Source of the DNA: Dryobates pubescens
Lineage: Eukaryota; Chordata; Aves; Piciformes; Picidae
Length of the DNA: 64,000 bases
Assembly (NCBI RefSeq): GCF_014839835.1
Contig: NC_071633.1
Coordinates: forward strand, 19,521,001 to 19,585,000
Direction of reading: 5' to 3'
The notes beneath the pieces were generated by a model. It saw only the letters and a program-made list of their open reading frames with translations. It was not told where the DNA came from and ran no database searches. This document shows, piece after piece, positions 31,579 through 42,259 of the stretch. The translations under genes and the position numbers were made by a program. Within the stretch, counting starts at the first letter, position 1, and each line of letters begins with the position of its first letter.

Positions 31579-34500
31579 ATGGCCGACACGCTGGAGTTCA
31601 ACGAGATCTACCAGGAGGTGAAGGGCTCCATGGTGAGTGTGCCGGGGCTGGGGGCTGTGCTCCCTGTCCCCAGAGCTGGGGCTTACCGCTCCTGGTGGGC
31701 AGTGGGGAGGAGGGCATGTGCCAGCTCTGGGCTCCAGCAGAGCCGCTGTGGGAGCACTGTGTGCTGGTGCTGGCCTGTGCCCGTGCCAGGACTGCACCTT
31801 TGGCGGGGTTGGGTGGTTTTGGTTCTCCCTGAACCCTCTGACTTTTGGGGCATTGTCTCCAAAGCCCAACGCAGCTCTGGCACCGTGGGTACTGTGCCTC
31901 CGTGGTGCCTGAAGGTTTGGGTGGTGAGGAGGGCACAGGCTGCAGCGGGGAGGCTGCCTGGCTTCCCCTGGAGGGGTTGTGCCCCTGTTTGTGCCCGGAG
32001 AGCGCAGAGCTGTTGTGGTGAGCTCTCCGCTCACCGGCGGCTGCCTCCCGCCCAGAACGACGGCCGGCTGCGGCTGAGCCGCCAGGGAGTCATCTTCAAG
32101 AACAGCAAGACAGGGAAGGTGGACAACATCCAGGCCTCGGAGCTGGCCGAGGGCGTCTGGCGGCGCGTGGCGCTGGGGCACGGCCTCAAGCTGCTCACCA
32201 AGAACGGCCACGTCTACAAGTACGACGGCTTCCGGGAGTCGGTGAGTGCCCCGCCGCGGCGGCCCCCTCGCCGGCGGGCTTGGCTGAGCAGCGCCGACCC
32301 CCTGCAGACAGCGCTGACCCCCCCCTCACACTGCCCTGACCCCCCCAGCAAAGCCCTGGCCCAGCCTCTCTCTCCTCCCCACCCAGGAGTTTGAGAAGCT
32401 CTCGGAGTTCTTCAGGGCTCACTACCGCCTGGAGCTGGCCGAGAAGGACCTCTGTGTGAAGGGCTGGAACTGGGGCACTGTGCGCTTCGGGGGTGAGTGC
32501 TGGGGGCCCTGCTGCTGCAGGAGGGGATCCCAGCGGCCCAGCGTGGTGGGGGTCGGAAGGGGCCTTCGGAGATCGTTCAGTCCAAGCCCCCTGCTAAAGC
32601 AGGGCACCCGTAGCAGGATCCCGATGCCCAAGCTGGTTGGGGGTCTCTCCAGAGAAGGAGACTCCACAACCTCTCTGGGCAGCCTGCTCCAGGGCTCCGG
32701 CAGCCTCACTGCAAAGAAGTTTCTCCTCATCTTCAGGTGGACCCTCCTGGGTTCCACTTTGTGCTCATTGCCCCTTGTCCTGTTGCTGGGCACCACTGAG
32801 CAGAGTCTGGCCCCATCCTGTTGCCTCCCAGCCTTCAGCTCTTGCTAAGCATCGAGAGGATCCCCTTGGGGCTGCCCCAGGCCTCTCAGCCTTCCCTTCT
32901 CACAGGACACAGCAGCTCTGTCCTCACCTCATAGCTCTGCTCACGCCATGACTGTGCCCCCCTGGTGCTCTGCAGGGCAGCTGCTCTCCTTTGACATTGG
33001 GGAGCAGCCTGTGTTCGAGATCCCCCTCAGCAACGTCTCCCAGTGCACCACCGGCAAGAACGAGGTCACGCTGGAGTTCCACCAGAACGACGACGCCGAG
33101 GTCTCGCTCATGGAGGTTCGCTTCTACGTCCCCCCGACGCAGGAGGACGGCGTGGACCCCGTGGAGGTGGGTGAGGGGCTCTGGGGGGAAGCTGTGAGGA
33201 CAGCAGGTGGCTGAGAGGAGGGCATCCAGGTACCCTCACCCTGCTGCCTTCCCTCATAGGCATAGTGCGGCTAGCAGGAGCAGGGAAGTCCTCCTGCCCT
33301 TGTGCTCAGCACTGGTTAGGCCACACCTTGAGTCCTGTGTCCAGCTCTGGGCCCCTCAGCTCCAGAGAGATGTTGAGTTGCTGGAAGGTGTCCAGAGAAG
33401 GGCAACAAAGCTGGGGAGGGGTTGGAGCACAGCCCTGTGAGGAGAGGCTGAGGGAGCTGGGGTTGCTTAGCCTGGAGAAGAGGAGGCTCAGGGGAAACCT
33501 TCTTGCTCTCTACAACTCCCTGCAGGGAGGCTGTAGCCAGGTGGAGGTTGGTCTCTTCTCCCAGGCACCAGCACAGAACAAGAGGACACAGTCTCAGGCT
33601 GTGCCAGGGGAGGTTTAGTCTTGAGCTTAGCAAGGAGTTCCTCACAGAGAGATTGCCCTGGGGATGTGGTGCCCAGGGAGGGGGTGGGGGCAGAAAGGCC
33701 TGGAGGAGGCACTGGGTGCCATGGGCTGGCTGACCAGGTAGGGCCGGGGGCTTGCTTGGGCTCGGAGGTCTCGGAGGTCTCCCCCAACCTGGCTGGCGGT
33801 GTGTGTGCCCAGGCCTTTGCCCAGAACGTCCTCTCCAAGGCGGACGTGATCCAGGCCACCGGGGATGCCATCTGCATCTTCCGGGAGCTGCAGTGCCTGA
33901 CGCCGCGGGGCCGCTACGACATCCGCATCTACCCAACCTTCCTGCACCTGCACGGCAAGACCTTCGACTACAAGATCCCCTACACCACCGTGCTGCGCCT
34001 CTTCCTGCTGCCGCACAAGGACCAGCGCCAGATGTTCTTCGTGGTGAGCGCCGCCGGGGCCGGAGGCACCGAAGCGTCGAGGCCGCAAAGCGCCTCTGAG
34101 GCCGTCGGGTCTGGTCCCTCACCTCCTCTCCTCTGTTCAGATCAGCCTGGACCCCCCCATCAAGCAAGGCCAGACGCGCTACCACTTCCTCATCCTGCTC
34201 TTCTCCAAGGATGAGGACATCTCCCTGACCCTCAACATGAACGAGTGAGTGGGGTCCTGCTGGCCTCGAGCCTCTCCCTGGCCCCAGAGGCTGAGGGGAG
34301 CTGAGGGACCCTCCTGATCTGCCCTTCCCACCGTCACCTGCTGCTGCTTCGGTCCCGCAGGGAGGAGGTGGAGAAGCGCTTCGAGGGGCGGCTCACCAAG
34401 AACATGTCAGGGTCTCTCTACGAGATGGTCAGCAGGGTGATGAAGGCTCTGGTCAACCGCAAGATCACAGTGCCTGGCAACTTCCAGGGGTGAGGCGTGG

Positions 34501-37500
34501 CTGAGGGCTGGCTGTGCACTGAGCCCAGGGGGCCGAGGTGGCCACCAGCACCCTGGGTGGTGTCAGCAAGAGCGTGGCAGCAGTGCCAGGGCAGGGATTG
34601 CCCTCCTGTACTGGGCACTGGTGAGGCCAGGCCTCAAATCCTGGGGTCAGTTTTGGGCCTCTCACTCTAAGAAGGACATTGAGGGGTCAGAGAATGTCCA
34701 GAGAAGGGCAGTGAAGCTGCTGAAGGGTCTGGAGAGCAGGGCTGGTGAGGAGCAGCTGAGGGAGGGAGATGGTGAGGGGTCTCTGTGAGGAGCACCTCCT
34801 GGGGTTGTTCAGCCTGAAGAAAAGGAGGCTGAGGAGAGACCTTCTGGCTCTCTGCAGTTCCCTAAAAGGAGGTTGGAGCCAGGGAATGACAGGACAAAAG
34901 GAAATGGCCTCGAGTTGCCCCAGGGGAGGTTCAGGTTGGACAGGAGGAACAATTTCTTGCCCTTGAGGGCTGTCGAGGCTTGGCCCAGGCTGCCCAGGGC
35001 AGCATTGGAGTCCTCATGTCCAGAAGGGTTTCAAAGCTGTGGTGCTGCAGGATGTGGTTTGGTGATGCCCTGGCAGCGCTGGGTTAAGGCTTGGGCTCCG
35101 TGATCTGAAAGCTCAGCTGGCAGCTGGGGGTGGGGATGGCAGCTGGGGGTGGGGATGGCAGCTGGGGGTGGGGATGGCAGCTGGGGGTGGGGATGGCACT
35201 GGCTCACCGCGGGGGCGTCCCAGCGGCGCTGGCTCCCCGTGGCTCGCCCCTGGGCGCCGGCTGCCCGCGGGGGTGACGTTGGGCCGGTTTGTGCCCGCAG
35301 GCACTCTGGTGCCCAGTGCATCACCTGCTCCTACAAGGCCAGCTCGGGGCTGCTGTACCCCCTGGAGCGTGGCTTCATCTACGTGCACAAGCCGCCGGTG
35401 CACATCCGCTTCGACGAGATCTCCTTCGTCAACTTCGCGCGCGGCACCACCACCACGCGCTCCTTCGACTTCGAGATCGAGACCAAGCAGGGCACGCAGT
35501 ACACCTTCAGCAGCATCGAGAGGTGGGCAGGGGCTGGGCCGCCCCCGGGGCGCGCCGTCGCCCCCCGCCCCTCACCCCCCTCTCCCGCCCCGCAGGGAGG
35601 AGTATGGGAAGCTCTTCGACTTCGTCAACGCCAAGAAGCTGAACATCAAGAACCGAGGGCTGAAGGAGGTACCTGCCGGGCAGGGCTGGTGCCCCTGGGG
35701 TGCTGGCAGGGCTGGGGCGGGCAGGGGCTGGGCACTCTTCTTGCCAGCGTTCTGCTGCTCCTTCCTTTTGTTTTTTTCACCTCTCTCTTCTCTCCTTGCC
35801 CTTGTAGAAGAAAAAGGTCCGTGCCATACTGATTCCCCTTCCTCTCTGTCCTCCTCCTGGTGCAGGTTCCTCTGCATGGCCATGGTGCCCCCTGACTAAA
35901 CCCTGACTAAACCCCAGTGTGATGTGCCAGGCCCCCCTAACCCACATAACTTCTCCTCCCTCTCTCTGAAGCCCCGGTGGGGTGGGGATGTGGCTGGCGT
36001 CCCTGCCCCCCGCATGCCCTGGGGGCTGTCTGGGGGCAGCAGTGTGCCTGGTGCCATGGCCCTAGGCCTCACCCAGCTCTCCCACAGGGCATGAAGCAGA
36101 GCTATGACGAGTATGCCGACTCGGATGAGGACCAGCACGATGCCTACTTGGAGAGGATGAAGGAGGAGGGCAAGATCCGGGAGGAGAACGCCAACGACAG
36201 CAGCGACAACTCCGGAGAGGAGACAGGTGAGGGCTGGGTGTGCAAGGGGTGGCCAGGGGCACTTTGTGGGTGCTCCAGCTCCTTCCCCTGCCCTGGTGAG
36301 GTCCTGTCCATCCTCACCTCACTGTAAGCTGACCCCTGTGCTCTCCTTCCAGATGAGTCCTTCAACCCTGGGGAAGAGGATGATGATGTGGCTGAAGAGT
36401 GAGTAGAGGCTGGGCAGGGTCTGTGGAGAGGGCTTGGCCGAGGTGCTGTGTGGGGCAGCAGCAGTTAGTGAAGGCTCTGGGCACAGAATCACAGAGCCAC
36501 AGACTGGTTTGGGTGGGATGGGACCTTTAAAGTTCACCTACTCCAGCCTGCAGGCAGCAGGGACATCCCCAGCCAGTCTGAATCTCCCTCTTCTAGTTCA
36601 AACCCTTCCCCCCTTGTTGTGCCACACCAGACCCTGATGAAGTCTGTCCCTAGCTTTCCTGGAAGCCACTCCAAACCCCAGAAGGCCACAGGAAGGCCTC
36701 CCCAGGGCTGGTATCACTTCCCAAACCTGGAGTTCAGCCCTGGGAAGCAGAGGTTCTGGGCGTGCTCTGCTCACACAGTTATGGACCCCAGGGGTTGGAG
36801 CCTGCGAGGAGCCAGAGCTAGGTGGGGCTGAGCCCTGAGGGGCACCAGGGCCTGGAACGAGCAGGAAATTGAGAAGGAAGCCTTAGGAGGAAGGAGAGTC
36901 CCTGGGGAGCTGCCCAGCAGAGCACAGCAGCTGAAGCCTGGAAGCCTCCTGTGGGGCTGCAGAGCGCAGGGCTGCTGCCGCTGCGTCACTGCTGCGTCCC
37001 CACCTGCCCGCCCCGGGCAGGGGGCTCTGGGCTGCTGCTGAGGCCTTGTGCCCTGCCCACAGGTTTGACAGCAACGCCTCTGCCAGCTCCTCCAGCGGGG
37101 ACGGGGACAGCGACCGCGACGAGAAGAAGCCAGCCAAGAAGGCCAAGGTGGTCAAGGACCGCAAGCCCCGCAAGAAGCAGCTGGAGGTGAGGGGCTGCTG
37201 CTGGGGGGTGGGCAGCGGGAGAGCAGGACCTGCTTTGCTCTGGCCTGGCCTGTGCCACCTCCTGCCTGGGTCCAGGCCTGGCTTCTGTGGGTGAGTTGCT
37301 GGTGAGCCCCCAGGCCAGGCTGCCCAGGGAGGTGGGGGCTGCCCCATCTCTGGAACCGTTCTAGGCCAGGTTGGTTGCGGCTCTGAGCAGCCTGCTCTAG
37401 TTGCAGCTGTCCCTGCTGACTGCAGGGGGGTTGGACTGGAATGAGCTTCAAAGGTCCCTTCAACCCAAACCAGTCTGGGATTCTGTGATGGAGGAGGCCA

Positions 37501-38767
37501 GCTGAGGCCCAGCCCCTTACCCTGGGGCAGGCCCGGGTCCCCAGGTCTTGCATGGTTAGTACCACTTGTGGGTTTCACCTTTGTTGTCTCCACTCCCTGT
37601 CCCCCAGAGCAAGAAGGGGAAGGACCCCAACGCTCCCAAGCGGCCGATGTCAGCCTACATGCTCTGGCTGAATGCCAACCGGGAGAGGATCAAGTCAGAC
37701 CACCCTGGCATCAGCATCACAGACCTGTCCAAGAAGGCTGGGGAGCTGTGGAAGGCCATGTCCAAGGAGAAGAAGGAGGTGGGGAAGGGGGCAGCTGGGC
37801 AGCTCTGCTAGTGGGAGGGCCTGCCCTGGACCTGAGGAGCATGCTGGACTCCCATGTGGTCTGAAATGCTCCACAGATGGAGGGCAAGAGGGGAGTGTGG
37901 CTGCAGGGAGGTGATGTTGGGCTGGGGAGCTGTTGGGTGAGCATTGGCTTGGCCCAAGGTGGTGAGGGGTAGGGTGGGAGTGCTGGTGCAGTGCAGGGGG
38001 GATGGTGTTGGGTGCTGGGGGAGGAAGAGGGAAGGTCCTGCTGAGCTTGTGCTCCGCTGCAGGAATGGGACCGCAAGGCGGAGGATGCCAGGAGGGACTA
38101 CGAGAAGGCCATGAAGGAGTATGGCATGGGCAGCAAGTCAGAGAGCTCCAGGGGGTGAGTGCTCAGGGCCTTGTCCCTCTGAGACCCTGTCCTCAGGGTT
38201 CTGGGCTGGGGGCTGTCAGCAGGGTGACACTTCTCTCTTCCACACAGGGAGAAGTCTAAGAAGAAGAAGAAGAAGCAGGAGAAGCAGGTGAAGGGGAAAG
38301 CAGAGAAGAAAGGTTCTACCTCCAAGTCCTCCTCCTCCACCAAGTCCCCTGCTAAGAACTCGAATGAGAGCTTCAAGAGCAAAGAGTTTGTCTCCAGTGA
38401 TGAGAGCTCCTCTGCAGAGAGCAAGAAGGAGGTGAGGGCCTGGGCTGGGAGGGGGAGCAGGGTGTCCTGGGAAGCACTCGTGGGAAGGGTCCCCCTCATC
38501 CCGGGCACCCTCAGGTGCTTCTTGCCATGTCCCTCTGGGTGGAGGTGGCTTGTCTGTGTGCTACAGCCACCCCCAGGTCCCCACTCCTACCTCAGGGTGA
38601 GGGGAGAGGAAGGGGGATGGCAGATGCCTGGACCTCATGGTCTGCTGACCTCTTCAAGCCCTGACCTCATTCCCTCCTGTTCTGACCTCGTTCTGCAGGA
38701 CTCGGAGGAGGAGGGGGTGGCCAGCTTGCCCCCCAGCTCGGAGGACTCTGCATCAGGCTCGGATTAG
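31579..38767 (+). CDS. SSRP1: SSRP1, FACT histone chaperone subunit
   Basis: With SPT16, SSRP1 forms FACT, which handles H2A-H2B during transcription and replication. Sixteen coding exons: 31579..31632, 32056..32241, 32387..32492, 32976..33166, 33813..34043, 34141..34244, 34361..34489, 35301..35522, 35596..35668, 36088..36226, 36353..36398, 37063..37186, 37608..37778, 38063..38154, 38248..38431, 38699..38767. They close at 706 aa (human 709). The N-terminal dimerisation domain starts [16 protein letters not shown]; tandem PH-like domains follow ([20 protein letters not shown]); then the acidic stretch ([24 protein letters not shown]), a basic linker, the HMG box ([20 protein letters not shown] to about [16 protein letters not shown]), and a Ser/acidic tail ending SEDSASGSD. 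An untranslated first exon near 30900-31080 is likely; the coding exon acceptor is at 31521. CR1 fragments sit in introns. Confidence 0.97.
32545..32960 (-). repeat. CR1 LINE 3' fragment in SSRP1 intron 3
   Basis: Read on the minus strand it shows the CR1 3' end: gaagaaacttctttgcagtg-like text, ggctgcccagagaggttgtg, gagtctccttctctggag, and the terminal cttggactgaacgatctccg with aaggccccttccgacccc. It fills most of the intron. Confidence 0.85.
33255..33745 (+). repeat. CR1 LINE fragment in SSRP1 intron 4
   Basis: The + strand carries the CR1 3'-region landmarks in order: gtccagagaagggcaacaaa, a cttagcctggagaagaggag segment, aggctcaggggaaacctt, gctctctacaactccctg, ttggtctcttctcccaggca, then tggggatgtggtgcccaggg. 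The extreme 3' end is missing. Confidence 0.88.
34600..35112 (+). repeat. CR1 LINE fragment in SSRP1 intron 7
   Basis: Recognisable from gagaatgtccagagaagggc through gaggctgaggagagacct, aggaaatggcctcgagttgc, aggggaggttcaggttggac and ggctgcccagggcagcattg to the 3' end at gctgggttaaggcttgggct ccgtgatct. Nearly the whole CR1 3' half is present. Confidence 0.9.
35113..35200. repeat. 19-bp tandem repeat beside a CR1 end
   Basis: Four to five copies of gcagctgggggtggggatg begin right after the 3' end of the CR1 fragment, in SSRP1 intron 7. Confidence 0.88.
36486..36700 (-). repeat. CR1 LINE 3' end in SSRP1 intron 11
   Basis: The + strand starts with cagaatcacagagccacaga ctggtttgggtgggatggga ccttta, the reverse complement of a CR1 3' terminus, followed by the usual 3'-UTR-like body. 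Confidence 0.85.
37300..37490 (+). repeat. Short CR1 LINE 3' fragment in SSRP1 intron 12
   Basis: Contains ggctgcccagggaggtgggg, ggctgccccatctctggaac and the 3' end ggttggactggaatgagctt caaaggtcccttcaacccaa ac with a final gattctgtga. Confidence 0.88.
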
Positions 38768-39084
38768 CTCCATCCCACTGGCCCCAGGCTGGTCACCGAG
38801 GGGCAGCAGCTCAGTGGCCCTGTGGCAGGACCCTGCTTGGCCCCACCAAGACCTTGCCCTGAACGTGGGGAGAGGCAGGAGCGGGGCTGGAGCCCCCCAG
38901 TGCCCTCCCAGTGCTGGCTGGGGAGCAGGACCTGGCAGAGAGGGGGTCCTGGGGGCCTGCCCCTACCTCAGCTCCGTTCCCTAGCCATTGATTATTTTTT
39001 TTAAATCTCGAGTTTGTTTCTGTCTCATTTCTTCCCCTTCTGGGTTTTTGTATTTTGGGTCTGTTCATGTGGCAGCTGGGATTG

Positions 39085-39090
39085 AATAAA
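39085..39090 (+). terminator. SSRP1 poly(A) signal AATAAA
   Basis: Canonical AATAAA 318 bases after the SSRP1 stop, following a T-rich segment (38992-39062). Confidence 0.85.
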
Positions 39091-39099
39091 ACACCCACC

Positions 39100-40020
39100 C
39101 AGGCCTCAGCGTGGGTGCAGAGCCGGGGCCGTGGCGTGGCTGGTTCCTCCCTCTGCCTCTCCTTCCCCTGCGCTGGGGACAGCTCTGTCCATCCCTCCAT
39201 CCATCCTCCCCAGCCCGGGGCTGGCTCAGCCCTCCTCACAGTGGGGCCTGCTTGTCTGTCTGTCCTTCTCCCGGAGGGGCTGCCTCTGTCTGTCCCACGG
39301 CAGAGCCACCTCTGGCAGCCCGTGCCCCCCGCGGCCCCTGCCGCGCTGCCCTGGCCCGCAGCCAGCGCTGAGCTCACCCTGCTCCATTACCGGCCTGGCC
39401 GCTCCAGCCTGGTGCCAGCAGGGTTTCTCCTCCCTGATCCGATTAGCTCCAGCCACGGCGGCTGCTTCCCGGCCTGGCTGTGGGCAGTCGGCCCCCCGGG
39501 ACCCCCCGCGTGCTTTACCGGCACCGCAGCCGGGAGGGGAGGCTGCAGCGGGGTGTTGGGAGCTGCTGCCAGCCGCATTGGCAGGGAGCTACTGGGGTGT
39601 CCCAGGCTGGCTGTGAGCTGGGTGGGGTGCTGGGGAGGGGCTGGGGTGTCCTGGGGTGGGGTGTGAGGCAGGAAGGTGCTGTGCAGGCTGTGTGAGGCAG
39701 CTGTGCACTGCAGGGGTTGTCAGGCAGGGAGGTGTTGGGGTGCACTGCAGCAGGGCCTGACTCGGGCAGTACCTGGGGTGCCACAGACTGGCTGTGAGCT
39801 GCAGTGCCAGGCAGGGGATTATGGAGGTGGGGCGTTAGGGGGGTAGGAGCTGAGGTGCTGCAAACTGGTAGTGCAGTGTGGTGGCTGGGGGGAGCCCAGG
39901 GTGTTGTGAGCCAGCTGAAGGGGGGTGTCAGGAAGGGAGGTGAGGGCTGTCATGGGTAGCTGTGTGCTGTGCTGGGCAGGTGGGGGCTGGGAGCCAGCTG
40001 GGCACTATGGGGGGGTGCCA
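39100..40020. other. SSRP1-TNKS1BP1 intergenic flank
   Basis: 39100-39560 is unique GC-rich DNA with no recognised exon. 39590-39960 contains diverged repeats of ggtgtcaggcagggaggtg and gtgagctgggtggggtgctg type. Nothing else is seen. Confidence 0.5.
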
Positions 40021-40023
40021 GGG

Positions 40024-40215
40024 AGACGATCACAGAACCACTGAATCGTTTAGGCTGGAAAAGACCTTTCGGATAGGGAGTCCTGCAGTGACCCCAGCGC
40101 TGCCAGGTCACCACCGGAACACCAAACACCTCCGCAGCTTTGAAACCCCTCCAGGGCTGGGGACTCCACTGCTGCCCCGGGCAGCCTGGGCCAGGCCTTG
40201 ACAGCCCTCAAGGGT
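40024..40215 (-). repeat. CR1 LINE 3' end upstream of TNKS1BP1
   Basis: Starts with cacagaaccactgaatcgtt taggctggaaaagaccttt, the reverse complement of the CR1 terminus, and ends at gggcagcctgggccaggcct tgacagccctca. Confidence 0.88.
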
Positions 40216-40439
40216 TAACAATCGTTGCTCCCGTCCAGCCGGAGTCGTTCCTGGGGCAGCCGTTCTCGGGGCAGCCGTTCCCGGGGCCGCCGTTCCCGCC
40301 CCTTCCATCGCTGGCTCTGGGCAGGAGAGAGGCAGGGGCAGGGGGCAGCGGCAGAAGCCGAGGCAGGGGCAGGGGGCAGCGGCAGAAGCCGAGGCAGGGG
40401 CAGGTCTCCCTCCGCCACCGCCCAGCCTGGAGCCGCTCC

Positions 40440-41225
40440 GCTCTGCTCCGCTCTCTATGGTGGGGCGAGGCGGGGCGGGGCGGGGCGCGGCGCCTCTCTG
40501 CCCCCCTCCCCCCGCGCCTCTCTATGGTGCGCCCGGCCACGCGGCGCCGGGGCCGTTCTATCCCGCCGCTCTCGTTGGTTTGGTGGACGGCGGGGGGGGT
40601 GGGGCGTGGCCAGCGGGGGGTGATCGGCGGTCGTGTTTAACGGGAACCGAGACCTCACCGGAGCCGCGGTGCCCGCCGGGGCCGCAGCCGCGCGGTTCTC
40701 CGCCGCTCCGTCCCCGGCGGGCACCACGAGCCCGGGGTGTGCCGCGCGCCAAATCGAGCGAGTGGCTCCGTTGCCATGGCAACGCGGCCAGGCCCGTAGG
40801 GTGCGGCCTCCCCGGCTACTCGAGCGGAGGCTTCGTCGCCGGGGCAACGTGACCAGGCCCGCAGGCTGCGGCCTGCTCAGATACTCGAGCGGAGGCTCCG
40901 CTGCCGGGGCAGCGGGGGTAGGCCGCGCCGGAACGCCGCGGGGGCACAGACGGACCCGCGTCCTGCGGCCGCATCACCGCTCCGGGGGTGCGAAACGGGC
41001 CCGATGGCTTCCAGATGTGGGTTGGGGGTGGGCCGAGGCGGGGCGGGGAGGGGAGGGCAGGGCCGGGAGGAGGCACCGAGCGGGTTTTTCCTGTCCCCGC
41101 AGCCCCGGTGAGTCACGGGAGAGGCAGCGGCAGCGTGAGACCCGTAGGGAGGGCAACACATCCCTGGCTCCCCCCGCTCCTGTTCCCCCAACACCTACCC
41201 CGGACATGAGGCTGCTGCGGGGAAG
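40440..41225 (+). promoter_or_regulatory. TNKS1BP1 CpG-island promoter and untranslated first exon
   Basis: CpG-dense, TATA-less. A 14-bp perfect palindrome GTTGCCATGGCAAC (40770..40783) is an RFX-type X-box. The sequence around it is duplicated about 72 bp further on, with GTCGCCGGGGCAAC (40840-40853) in the same place and a third partial copy near 40910; each ends in ctcgagcggaggct. Possible donors are CCG/GTGAGT at 41107-41108 and GGAAG/GTGAG at 41226. The second would give a 5' UTR containing a short upstream reading frame. Confidence 0.55.
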
Positions 41226-41404
41226 GTGAGTAGGGCACCGCAGCACCCCTGCGATGGGGCTGGGGGCTCAGAGCAGCGCTCCTCCTTCCAGGGTAGTCCT
41301 GGAGAGGCTGGCCGGGGTTCAACGTGGTGCTCCTGGCCCTGGGGGGGCTGGTCAGGGGGGTGCTGCTGGTCCCAGGGGGGTCGGGAGGAGCTGATCGAGA
41401 GCTG

Positions 41405-41565
41405 AGGGCGGTGGTCCCGCCCGTCCCCGGGGGGCTCAGGAGCTGGTCAGGGGGTGCTCCCGCTCGCCCCCGGGGGGCTCAGGAGCTGGTCAGGGGGTGC
41501 TCCCGCCCGTCCCCGGGGGCCTCAGGAGCTGGTCAGGGGGTGCTCCCGGCCCCGGGGGGTGGTTG
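41405..41565. repeat. 45-bp tandem repeat in TNKS1BP1 intron 1
   Basis: Three and a half copies of a unit containing gggctcaggagctggtcagg gggtgctcccg and cccgtccccggg. Confidence 0.9.
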
Positions 41566-42259
41566 GTCGGGGGACTAGAGGAGTGTGCCGAGTCCCACGT
41601 GGGCCAGGGAGGGCAGGCTGGGGGGGTCAGGGAGGTGTTGCCGGCCCCGGAGGGATCGGGGTTGGGGGGCTGGCACACCCCGTGGGTCTCGGGGTGGGGT
41701 GGCTCAAGACATAGAGCTGGCGTGGTGTGGGGTCTTGGTGAGGGGTTGGCACCGGCCATCCAGTGCCTACATGGAGGGGGTGATGAGCTTACTGGGGCAA
41801 GCTGGGGCATTGGCACAGGCTGCTGGGGGTGACGTGGGCATGTGGGGGGTCTGGGGAAGGTTCACAGTGCTGGAGAGAGAGGAACCATGTGGAATCTGGG
41901 GGCTGCTGGTAGGCAGGGGTCAGGGGTACAAGTGGGCACTGGCTCTAGGAGTGGTGCAGGCAGAGGGGTTTAGGGTCACCCTGCCATACCCAGTTGGCAC
42001 AGGTGAGCCAGGGACGGTGTACAAAGGGTGGCACCCGTGCTGGGAGGACCGGCAGTGCGATAGGGGCTGGCACGTGTCTGGTGCTGGCATAGGTGGACTT
42101 GAGGGTTTGGCACATGGCTGGCAGGTCAGGACTGTGGCACGGAGGTGCTGCTGGATCCCCTCAGCAGCAGGGCAAAGGGATGCTCCCCAAAACGTTTCTC
42201 CCCTTCCTCTCTCTACAGGAGCTGACCCTGCACCGCGTCTGCCCAGCCCCAGCTGCGCC

